This document shows, piece by piece, positions 1-5,201 of a stretch of 5,201 nucleotides of DNA (within the stretch, counting starts at the first letter, position 1; each line of letters opens with the position of its first letter). The position numbers and the translations under genes were made by a program. The notes under the pieces were generated by a model. It was given only the letters and a program-made list of their open reading frames with translations, was not told the origin of the DNA and ran no database searches. Location of the stretch: contig JAHFTI010000346.1 in the NCBI GenBank assembly GCA_023265535.1, forward strand, positions 1 to 5,201, given 5' to 3'. This DNA comes from Opitutaceae bacterium (lineage in GTDB: Bacteria; Verrucomicrobiota; Verrucomicrobiia; Opitutales; Opitutaceae).

Positions 1-125
1 TCGGCATGGGAGCCCAGGTGCCTTACGGGCCCATGCTGGCCATCGCGGGGGCAGCACACTACCTGCTGCTCCATCGCTGGGTGAACGCCTATTTTGCCGA
101 CCTCGCCCAACTCTTCGGGCGTTAG
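1..125 (+). CDS. C-terminal fragment of a probable type IV prepilin peptidase (A24 family)
   Basis: Only the last 40 codons are present; the first full codon is at 3 and the TAG stop at 123-125. The peptide is hydrophobic and contains QVPYGPMLAIAG followed by a likely final membrane helix and a short tail ending in LAQLFGR. The V/L-P-F/Y-G-P-x-L-A-x-x-G pattern is typical of the last helices of PilD/PulO-type prepilin peptidases, inner-membrane aspartyl proteases that cleave and N-methylate type IV pilins and type II secretion pseudopilins. The catalytic aspartates would lie upstream, outside the window, so activity cannot be judged. The gene converges on the histidine kinase and shares four bases with it. 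An unrelated polytopic membrane protein is possible because so little is visible. Confidence 0.6.
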   Translation, partial: GMGAQVPYGPMLAIAGAAHYLLLHRWVNAYFADLAQLFGR

Positions 126-2851
126 GCGGAGGCGCTGTCCTTGAGCAGGCGCTCGATGGTCAGCAGAAGATCACGACCCGCGTAAGGTTTGCTGATCAAG
201 GCGAGGCCGGGAGCGGGGGCCATCTCAGGTGGCAATGCCTCGGGACTGTAACCGCTGCAGAACAGGACCGGAATCCTCGGATGACGCCTGTGAAGGACTT
301 CATAGACCTGGCGGCCACTCAGCTTGGGCATCATCACGTCCAACATCACCAGGCGGACCCTGTCGGCATGCTGTCCCAACAATTCGAGGGCGGCCTGCCC
401 ATCGGGCGCGGCAATCACCTCATAGCCACCACGGGTGAGCGTACGGATGGCAAGCAGCTGCACCGGGGCGTCGTCCTCCGCCAGGAGGACCAATCCGCTC
501 CCCTTGGCGACGGCGGCGGAATCGGCCCCCTGGACGGCGGCAGGGCCCTCCCGGGAGACCGGAAGGAGCACGCTGAACACGGTGCCATGGCCCGGCTCGC
601 TGTACACACGGACCAGTCCCTTGTGGTTCTTTATAATACCATATACAACAGAAAGGCCCAGGCCCGTGCCCTGGCCCACGGGCTTGGTCGTGAAGAAAGG
701 CTCGAAGATGCGGGCCTGCACCTCCGCCGTCATTCCGCAGCCCGTGTCGCCGACAGAGAGCTTTATATAGGTGCCCGCAGGGAGGCCTCCCTGCGCGGCG
801 CAGTCGTCCGGCCCCAGCTCGAGGCAGCTCAGGTCAAGGCTCAGGCGTCCCCCCTTGGGCATCGCATCGCGGGCATTCACGCACAGGTTGAGGATGACCT
901 GCTCAAGCTGCCCCTTGTCTGCATGGAGGTGCAGGTGCTCAACGAGGGGATTGAAGCGGATCTCAATATGCTCCCCGATGAGCCGGCGGATCATCCTGAG
1001 CATGTCCGCCACCAGCTGGCTGGGATCGAGCACCTCCCAGTTCATGGTTTGCCGACGACTGAATACAAGGAGCTGCCGGGTGAGCTGGGTGGCACGCTCG
1101 GCTGCATCACGGATCTCCACCATGCCCTCGGCATGGGGCGTGCCCGCCAAGTCCTCGACCAGCAGCGCGGCATGTCCCTGTATGATCTGCAATATATTAT
1201 TGAAATCATGTGCGACGCCGCCGGCCAGAAGCCCCACAGCCTCAAGTTTCTGCGAGGAATGCAGCTGCTCCTCGAGCCGGCGCTCACGCGTGATGTCGCG
1301 GCCGATGAAGACAAGGTGGTGGCCGCCCTGTGAGGGAAGCGTGATGCGGGCGATGCGCGCCTGAAGGAGGATCGCGGTGCCCTCGACGGGCTGCATCTCA
1401 AGAAGGCCGGACCAATCGCCGCGCGTGCTGGCGGCCTCCATCATCTCAGGGAGCGGGTGGCGCACACCGAAACTGGGCAGGACCTGGTCGAGTGTGCGTG
1501 TGCGCCAGGCCCCCGAATGCAGCCCGCAGAGACGCTCAAAGGCGAGGTTGGCGTAACGCAACTCTCCGCCGGGATGCAGGATCAATATTATATCCGACGC
1601 CTGCTCAATGCCCTTGGCCAGCAGGTCGAGCTCGGCACGCGCCCGCCTGAGCGCAGTTTCCGCGCGCCGGCGAAGGATTATATTCATGGAAAGGACGACC
1701 ACTGCGGACACCAGGACGAGTATCACGCAGGCCACGATGATGATCTGGACCAGGTGGACCCTGTAGAAACTCTGCGGCTCGTTGAAGACACGCGTGCCGG
1801 GTGGAAGCTCACGGTGTTCGAGGCCGAAGCGCAGCAGGTGACGATAATCCACCGAGAGCAGCTCCGCTGTGAAGGGCTCAACCGGTATCGAGTCGGCGCT
1901 TTCGCCTGAGAGCACGCGAAGTGCGATCTCGCCCACCCGCTCGCCATGGATATCCGCGACGAGGAGTCCGCCGCCAATGCCGTTCCAGGTGCCGGCGGCC
2001 CATTCGTTCTGGGGGGTGGCGTGGGCATTGATGAAAATGGGACGCCGGGTCAGGGTGGTGAGCTGACGGCTGAACTCCGCGTCATTGTAGTTCTGGTGCC
2101 CCGTAACATCCTGGGTGGCTTCCAATATCATTCCGACCCAGTCGTCCGGCAGCTTGGCGAGGCGTTCTATAAGCTGGGCGTTGGTCCAATCATCATAATA
2201 TTCGAAATGATACAGCGACTGATATCTGGCCTGATGGCGCTCGAAGGACAGGCGCGAGGCGCGCGCGTTGGCGGATTTGTTCGAGATCAGCAAGACGTTG
2301 CGGGCCTCGGGGCAGAGGCTTGCAATCAGCTTAAAGGTGCCCTCGTAGGTGGTTTCCTCAGCGACTCCGGTGATCAGGCGCTGGCCCTTCAGCAAGTCGG
2401 GACTGAACTGGTTGAGGCCGCCGAACACGATCGGTATCTCATTGCCCAGAAGCGACCTGTATTTCAGGACAAAGTCAAAGGCGGCATTGTCGAGGGTCAG
2501 GATAAGTACGGGACGAGTCTGGCTGCATTTCAGCAGGATGCTGGAGATGAGCTGCTGTTCCCGACCCGCCAGGTCGAAGCGACGCGTGTCGAGGTGTTCG
2601 ATGACCGGCTCGATGCCAGGATAGCGGGTTTGCAGCACCCGCATGACGCCGGCCAGTTCGTCATCACTCCAGCGATAACCTTGGGAATAGGAACTGACAA
2701 CAAGCAGCGAAGGCGGAACGCCCTGTTCCTGGGCACTGAGGCGGAGGGCAAAAAGAAGGGCCAGAAAGGCAGCCCCCAATAGGCGGCGCAGGAGCGTGCC
2801 AGGGCGGAACATGCTGGACGCATCACGGAAAATGCCTTGGGGAAGAAGCAT
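122..2851 (-). CDS. Hybrid sensor histidine kinase with periplasmic ABC-substrate-binding-like sensor, PAS, HisKA, HATPase and receiver
   Basis: A 909-residue membrane sensor kinase expected to autophosphorylate and pass phosphate to its own receiver. Residues 1-40 form a signal peptide ending near LRLSA. Residues ~46-362 resemble the ABC_sub_bind (PF04392) type of extracytoplasmic sensor: SSYSQGYRWSDD, PIVFGGLNQF, GIGGGLLV and the closing NEPQSFYRVH. One membrane helix spans ~366-394 and a PAS domain ~412-522. HisKA has the phosphoacceptor H548 in GGVAHDFNN. The HATPase has N659 in the N box, D702-G704-G706 (G1), the F box FEPFFTTK at 716-723 and G2 GTGLGL at 728-733. The receiver (~786-905) has E792/D793/D794, phosphoacceptor D838, S866 and K888, so all key residues are intact. 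No separate response regulator or output domain is nearby; phosphotransfer to a distant partner is inferred. The first ATG (2851) and M14 (2812) are both possible starts; M14 gives the tidier signal peptide and neither has a clear ribosome binding site. The ligand is unknown. Confidence 0.95.
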   Translation of the reverse strand: MLLPQGIFRDASSMFRPGTLLRRLLGAAFLALLFALRLSAQEQGVPPSLLVVSSYSQGYRWSDDELAGVMRVLQTRYPGIEPVIEHLDTRRFDLAGREQQLISSILLKCSQTRPVLILTLDNAAFDFVLKYRSLLGNEIPIVFGGLNQFSPDLLKGQRLITGVAEETTYEGTFKLIASLCPEARNVLLISNKSANARASRLSFERHQARYQSLYHFEYYDDWTNAQLIERLAKLPDDWVGMILEATQDVTGHQNYNDAEFSRQLTTLTRRPIFINAHATPQNEWAAGTWNGIGGGLLVADIHGERVGEIALRVLSGESADSIPVEPFTAELLSVDYRHLLRFGLEHRELPPGTRVFNEPQSFYRVHLVQIIIVACVILVLVSAVVVLSMNIILRRRAETALRRARAELDLLAKGIEQASDIILILHPGGELRYANLAFERLCGLHSGAWRTRTLDQVLPSFGVRHPLPEMMEAASTRGDWSGLLEMQPVEGTAILLQARIARITLPSQGGHHLVFIGRDITRERRLEEQLHSSQKLEAVGLLAGGVAHDFNNILQIIQGHAALLVEDLAGTPHAEGMVEIRDAAERATQLTRQLLVFSRRQTMNWEVLDPSQLVADMLRMIRRLIGEHIEIRFNPLVEHLHLHADKGQLEQVILNLCVNARDAMPKGGRLSLDLSCLELGPDDCAAQGGLPAGTYIKLSVGDTGCGMTAEVQARIFEPFFTTKPVGQGTGLGLSVVYGIIKNHKGLVRVYSEPGHGTVFSVLLPVSREGPAAVQGADSAAVAKGSGLVLLAEDDAPVQLLAIRTLTRGGYEVIAAPDGQAALELLGQHADRVRLVMLDVMMPKLSGRQVYEVLHRRHPRIPVLFCSGYSPEALPPEMAPAPGLALISKPYAGRDLLLTIERLLKDSASA

Positions 2852-2860
2852 CGTGGGGAA

Positions 2861-2880
2861 AACCTGACAGGGGACAGGTT
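2861..2880. promoter_or_regulatory. Inverted repeat just upstream of the kinase start, possible operator
   Basis: AACCTG and CAGGTT form 6-base arms around an 8-base spacer, ending 10 bases before the kinase ATG. On the minus strand a weak promoter can be read here: TTGCCC (2898-2903), 16 bases, then TAACCT (2876-2881), so the -10 would overlap the repeat. Such placement suits a repressor site, but the promoter match is poor and the arms are short, so chance is a real alternative. Confidence 0.25.
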
Positions 2881-2923
2881 AGGGGGAGCGACAGCACGGG
2901 CAATCCACAATGCCTCACTACGC

Positions 2924-2953
2924 AAAAAAACCCGGCGCCTCGCGGCTGCCGGG
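2924..2953 (-). terminator. Intrinsic terminator of the AT-hook/HTH protein gene
   Basis: On the minus strand, CCCGGC (2953-2948) pairs with GCCGGG (2936-2931). An inner GCC/GGC stem closes a four-base loop with a single bulged A. Seven uninterrupted T follow (2930-2924). It begins 25 bases past the stop of the histone-like gene and lies 73 bases before the kinase ATG, so it should separate the two units despite their shared strand. Confidence 0.9.
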
Positions 2954-2978
2954 TCTTCGGGTCGGAGTGTGTAAATAA

Positions 2979-3560
2979 TCAGTTGGCCGAATGGTCGGCG
3001 GGAGCGGCGGCGGCGGGGGCCTCCACTGCTGCGGGCGCGGCGGCCACGGGAGCGGCGGCCTTGGGCTTGCGGGGACCGCGGGCCTTCACGAGACCGGAGT
3101 CCTTCTTGATATTCTGCACGCTGGGCAGGGAAATGCCGAGCAGCTTGGCAATCTGGGAGCCGGACTTGCCCTCGGCGACGAGGGTGCGGACCTTCGCCTT
3201 CACCTCGTCGGTGATGCGGGCGCGACCACGGGGCTTCTTCTCCTTCTTGGCAGGGGCGGCGGCGGCCTTCTTCGGGCGACCGGGTTTGCCAGCCTTCTTG
3301 GCGGCCTTGGCGGCTTTCGCGGGCTTGCCCTTGGCGGCCTTCTTGGCGGGGCGACCAGCCTTCTTGGCTGGGGCCTTGTCGGCAGCTTCCTTGACGGCCT
3401 TGATGAACTCGGCGACGCTGGCGAAGCCGTAGGCGGCATAGAGACCGGCCAACTCGGTCGGGCGCTGGTCGACGATCTCGGTCTGAAGCTTGAGAGCCTG
3501 GGCCTCGAGGGCCTTCAGTTGCTCAATCTTCGTGGTCAATTCGGTTTTTTGTACGGGCAT
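2979..3560 (-). CDS. Histone-like, Lys/Ala-rich DNA-binding protein with AT-hook motifs and a helix-turn-helix
   Basis: A 193-residue, strongly basic protein, probably a nucleoid-associated or chromatin-type regulator. Residues 1-60 are predicted helical, with heptad-like LTTKIEQLKALEAQALKL suggesting a coiled-coil dimerisation segment, then a short helix around FASVAEFIKAVKEA. Residues 62-112 are a Lys/Ala/Pro-rich, histone H1-like linker with two AT-hook-like GRP cores (69-71 and 94-96), which in known AT-hooks enter the minor groove of A/T tracts. Residues ~116-155 look like a resolvase- or sigma-region-4-like HTH: ITDEVKAKVRTLVAEGKS, then SQIAKLLGISLPSVQNIKK. Residues 162-193 are an Ala/Pro-rich tail. 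The ATG at 3560 is preferred: an in-frame TTG at 3581 adds seven residues but falls inside the promoter-like AT-rich palindrome. The gene ends in its own terminator. Low-complexity composition limits any orthology claim; the general class is clear, the precise role is not. Confidence 0.88.
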   Translation of the reverse strand: MPVQKTELTTKIEQLKALEAQALKLQTEIVDQRPTELAGLYAAYGFASVAEFIKAVKEAADKAPAKKAGRPAKKAAKGKPAKAAKAAKKAGKPGRPKKAAAAPAKKEKKPRGRARITDEVKAKVRTLVAEGKSGSQIAKLLGISLPSVQNIKKDSGLVKARGPRKPKAAAPVAAAPAAVEAPAAAAPADHSAN

Positions 3561-3567
3561 GGTGAAC

Positions 3568-3598
3568 TTTATAGAACGCAATATAGAATCTATATCAA
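3568..3598 (-). promoter_or_regulatory. Putative promoter with perfect palindrome upstream of the AT-hook protein gene
   Basis: This is the most AT-rich part of the spacer. On the minus strand TTGATA (3598-3593) and TATAAA (3573-3568) resemble -35 and -10 boxes, but with a long 19-base gap. The perfect palindrome ATATAGA-a-TCTATAT (3581-3595) lies between and overlaps the -35. A start site about seven bases beyond TATAAA would fall at or next to the ATG at 3560, giving a leaderless or near-leaderless mRNA, in keeping with the lack of any ribosome binding site. A palindrome inside a promoter suggests a dimeric regulator, possibly the protein itself. All of this is inferred from pattern alone. 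Confidence 0.35.
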
Positions 3599-3894
3599 GA
3601 GCGTTCTTTCATATAAGTGAAATTACACAATGATACAGCCAACTCGGGAGAGGCGGATCACTCCATAATAAATGCGTCTGCGGGACTTTATAATCACCAA
3701 GCCAATGCCAAAACCGCCCGGGTGCCAGGCGCGTGCAGCGGGCCCCGCGGCCCCTTTCCACATACCCGCCCCCACCACCGCGCACGGCAACGCGGCAACG
3801 GCGGGACAGCTGGGGAGGAGCCTAAGGGGCCGACGGGCGCCGAGCCTGGGCGGCATTGCGGCACCCCTGCATGCATGGGCACGTTCCAATTAAT
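3599..3894. other. Intergenic region: AT-rich flank plus GC-rich, repeat-dense block; no gene seen
   Basis: No open frame here has recognisable protein features. Roughly 3599-3720 is mixed to AT-rich and includes TTTCA/TGAAA arms (3607-3622) and a consensus-like TATAAT (3689-3694, plus strand) with no good -35. Roughly 3715-3890 is very GC-rich and full of complementary segments: GCGGG-C-CCCGC (3738-3748), CGGCCCCTT (3748-3756) with AAGGGGCCG (3824-3832), CCGCG (3778-3782) with CGCGG (3791-3795), CCCGCC (3765-3770) with GGCGGG (3800-3805), and GGGTGCC (3720-3726) with GGCACCC (3860-3866). An 8-base unit CGGCAACG is doubled in tandem at 3785-3800. This could be a structured RNA, a protein-binding region or just composition; no known RNA family is recognised. 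Confidence 0.4.
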
Positions 3895-3922
3895 AAAAAA
3901 GCGGAGGGCCGATGCCCTCCGC
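3895..3922 (-). terminator. Intrinsic terminator of the SDR gene
   Basis: On the minus strand a perfect 9-base stem, GCGGAGGGC (3922-3914) with GCCCTCCGC (3909-3901), closes a four-base loop and is followed by six T (3900-3895) and more AT-rich sequence. It begins 32 bases past the SDR stop. The plus strand has no T run after the stem, so it acts in one direction only. Confidence 0.93.
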
Positions 3923-3954
3923 CGGAACATTGCCCGACACACACTGGGTTCAGC

Positions 3955-4743
3955 TCAGATGGTCATGGCATGATAACCACCGTCGACGATCATCTCGGAA
4001 CCCGTGATGAAGCCGCCGGCAGCCTCGCTGGCAAGCAGCAGCGTCGTTCCGATGAGCTCGCGCGATTCGCCAAAGCGCTTCATGGGTGTGTGCCCCATGA
4101 TGGAAGCCACGCGGTCGGGAGTCAGCACCTTGCGGTTCTGCTCGGCGGGGAAGAAGCCGGGGACAAGGATGTTGACGCGCACCTTCTTCGGGGCCCACTC
4201 GCGGGCGAGGTTCTTGCTCAGATTGTGCACTGCGGCCTTGGAGGCCGAATAGGTGAAGACACGGGAAAGCGGAACAACGGCGGACATGGAGCCGATGTTG
4301 ATGATCGAGCCTCCCTCGCCACGATCGACGAGGTACTTGCCAAAGACCTGGCAGCCAAGGAACACGCCCTTGACATTGATGCGCATGATGCGGTCGAACT
4401 CATCCTCGGAAATGTCGACGAAGGGCGTGGCAGAATTCACGCCTGCGCCGTTGACGACGATGTCGACGCGACCGGAGCGTTGCAGCACCTCGGCCAGCAG
4501 TTTCTCCAGGGCGACCTTGCTGTCAGCCTCGGCGGAGATGAAGTACGCCTTGCCACCGGCGGCGGAAATCTTGGCCAGGCGGGCGTCGGCCTTTTCCTGG
4601 CTGCGGCCAACGAGCACCACTTCGGCGCCCGCGCCAGCCAGGCCTTCTGCCATGGCGCCGCAGAGTTCGCCGGTGCCACCGATTACGACGGCAACCTTGC
4701 CGGTCAGATTGAAGAGGGAGGAGAGATAGTCGGAAACGTTCAT
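3955..4743 (-). CDS. Short-chain dehydrogenase/reductase, similar to the SDR-type D-mannonate oxidoreductase group
   Basis: A 262-residue classical-length SDR, a cytoplasmic NAD(P)(H)-dependent oxidoreductase. The Rossmann strand and loop are VAVVIGGTGELCGAMAEGL (17-35). The cofactor-side NGAG is at 98-101. The catalytic set is N123, S152, Y165 and K169 (YSASK), and PGFF follows at 195-198. The C-terminus HTPMKRFGE...FITGSEMIVDGG is typical of sugar-acid SDRs. The unusual GG-x-G-x-LCG loop, NGAG followed by N-x-AT, and PGFFPAEQNRK together recall the SDR group annotated as D-mannonate oxidoreductase (fructuronate reductase, Bacillus YjmF/UxuB type), acting in hexuronate breakdown. That substrate is an inference; no uronate genes are visible. 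The ATG at 4743 is chosen because the SDR fold begins right after it; the frame stays open up to 4911 but the extra 56 residues are Arg/Pro/Ser-rich and unlike any SDR N-terminus. Transcribed alone, with its own terminator; divergent from glycyl-tRNA synthetase. Confidence 0.93.
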   Translation of the reverse strand: MNVSDYLSSLFNLTGKVAVVIGGTGELCGAMAEGLAGAGAEVVLVGRSQEKADARLAKISAAGGKAYFISAEADSKVALEKLLAEVLQRSGRVDIVVNGAGVNSATPFVDISEDEFDRIMRINVKGVFLGCQVFGKYLVDRGEGGSIINIGSMSAVVPLSRVFTYSASKAAVHNLSKNLAREWAPKKVRVNILVPGFFPAEQNRKVLTPDRVASIMGHTPMKRFGESRELIGTTLLLASEAAGGFITGSEMIVDGGYHAMTI

Positions 4744-4981
4744 GTTAGGGAAGCAGGAAGCATCGCGGAAGCGAGGCTTGAGGGGTTGGGAAACAGGGGG
4801 CGATCGCCATCTTGGGATCCTTTCTGAGACTTTCCAAAAACGACCGTCCTGTGAAGGCCTAATCGATCCCATAAGTAGTGCTGGGGAGCCAGCCAAGGCG
4901 TCCGCAAACATTATCAGGGGCGCAGTTCTGCGCCTTCCATGATTGACCGCGAGGCGCGCTGCTCCCTAGCCTTCGCGTCTT
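4744..4981. promoter_or_regulatory. Divergent intergenic region between the SDR and glycyl-tRNA synthetase genes
   Basis: No gene is seen in these 238 bases. For the SDR (minus strand), TTGGCT (4896-4891), 17 bases, then TATGGG (4873-4868) is a modest promoter candidate that would leave a ~120-base leader. For glyQS (plus strand), TTGACC (4943-4948) is a good -35, followed at 18 bases by a weak TAGCCT (4967-4972); a start there would give an almost leaderless mRNA. A perfect hairpin or palindrome lies at 4919-4934 and the 10-base palindrome GGCGATCGCC at 4799-4808. No T-box-like leader is apparent ahead of glyQS, and there is no room for one after the candidate promoter. Confidence 0.35.
4919..4934. 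repeat. Perfect 7-base inverted repeat in the divergent promoter region
   Basis: GGCGCAG and CTGCGCC flank a two-base centre (TT). The site is nine bases before the putative glyQS -35 and upstream of the putative SDR -35, so it could be an operator acting on either gene. There is no T run on either side, which argues against a terminator. It has no recognised family. Confidence 0.4.
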
Positions 4982-5201
4982 ATGTCCACGCCGAGCAACC
5001 CATCCGAAGTCTCCATGGAAACCATCGTGTCGCTGTGCAAGCGCAGGGGTTTCATCTTCCAGTCCTCCGAAATCTACGGGGGCATCAACGGTTTCTTCGA
5101 CTACGGTCCCCTCGGCGTTGAGCTCAAGAAGAACATCCGCGACTGCTGGTGGAACGACATGGTGCGCCGCCGCGACGACGTCGTGGGCATCGAGAGCTCG
5201 A
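4982..5201 (+). CDS. glyQS: Glycyl-tRNA synthetase, single-chain type, N-terminal part (runs off the window end)
   Basis: The first 73 codons are visible and the frame is open to the end of the window. The enzyme joins glycine to tRNA-Gly in the cytoplasm using ATP. The peptide METIVSLCKRRGFIFQSSEIYGG, which runs from residue 12, continues into GFFDYGPLGVELKKNI and then CWWNDMV. This is the signature N-terminus of the homodimeric class II GlyRS (bacterial alpha2/eukaryotic type), distinct from the alpha2beta2 GlyQ/GlyS form. The ATG at 4982 gives an 11-residue polar lead-in; the in-frame ATG at 5015 matches the usual family start more closely. Neither has a Shine-Dalgarno sequence, so the start is not settled. 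It is an essential housekeeping gene, read divergently from the SDR. Confidence 0.94.
   Translation, partial: MSTPSNPSEVSMETIVSLCKRRGFIFQSSEIYGGINGFFDYGPLGVELKKNIRDCWWNDMVRRRDDVVGIESS

Noticed and set aside
126..175. Possible terminator after the prepilin peptidase stop
   Set aside because: The repeated AGGCGCT copies here are direct rather than inverted, and no T run follows.
281..1333. Long plus-strand open frame of 350 codons
   Set aside because: It lies wholly inside the kinase gene on the other strand, has no recognisable domain, and the kinase motifs are unmistakable.
3561..3581. TTG start adding seven residues to the AT-hook protein
   Set aside because: It has no ribosome binding site, overlaps the palindrome and promoter-like boxes, and the ATG at 3560 gives a normal start.
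2991..3620. Plus-strand open frame encoding a Gly/Leu-rich protein of 209 residues
   Set aside because: It is the antisense of the Lys/Ala-rich gene (Lys and Ala codons read backwards give Leu, Gly and Ala) and runs through the promoter of that gene.
3617..3973. Small open frames on both strands in the GC-rich spacer
   Set aside because: They have skewed Pro/Arg/Ala composition, no shared motif and no start signal; they are expected by chance in GC-rich DNA where stops are rare.
3856..4827. Plus-strand open frame of 323 codons opposite the SDR
   Set aside because: It is antisense to a complete SDR with all catalytic residues, and it crosses the SDR terminator.
4744..4911. In-frame N-terminal extension of the SDR from the ATG at 4911
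   Set aside because: The 56 extra residues have no SDR character, while the ATG at 4743 starts the expected fold directly; the stretch is better read as the promoter and leader.
1..5201. CRISPR arrays, insertion sequences, tRNA or rRNA genes
   Set aside because: I saw no regularly spaced repeats, transposase motifs, long terminal inverted repeats, or tRNA/rRNA signatures on either strand.

Overview
The window reads as a stretch of a GC-rich bacterial chromosome with ordinary, well-separated genes. The gene set fits Verrucomicrobiota, perhaps Opitutales: a Lys/Ala-rich AT-hook histone-like protein, a long hybrid sensor kinase, a mannonate-oxidoreductase-like SDR and a single-chain glycyl-tRNA synthetase. 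This placement rests on gene character and general recall, not on a search. None of the start codons has a convincing Shine-Dalgarno sequence.

Layout, left to right. Positions 1-125 (+) hold the last ~40 codons of a membrane protein that looks like the C-terminus of a type IV prepilin peptidase. Its stop overlaps the stop of the next gene, which converges on it. Positions 122-2851 (-) encode a 909-residue hybrid histidine kinase: signal peptide, periplasmic ABC-substrate-binding-like sensor, one membrane helix, PAS, HisKA, HATPase and a C-terminal receiver. Positions 2852-2978 hold the kinase upstream region and a strong intrinsic terminator for the next gene. Positions 2979-3560 (-) encode a 193-residue basic DNA-binding protein with an N-terminal coiled coil, two AT-hook-like GRP motifs, a helix-turn-helix and an Ala/Pro tail. 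Upstream of it lie an AT-rich promoter area with a perfect palindrome and then about 200 bases of very GC-rich, repeat-dense non-coding DNA. Positions 3955-4743 (-) encode a short-chain dehydrogenase/reductase, followed by a textbook terminator (3895-3922). A 238-base divergent intergenic region separates it from the start of glycyl-tRNA synthetase (4982 to the window end, +).

The genes do not form one pathway. The three complete genes lie on the minus strand but look like separate transcription units: terminators sit after the histone-like gene and after the SDR. The parts most worth a second look are the composite nucleoid-type protein with its upstream palindrome, the structured GC-rich spacer, and the kinase with its AT-rich islands and ATA codons. 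I see no clear new defence, mobile or biosynthetic system.
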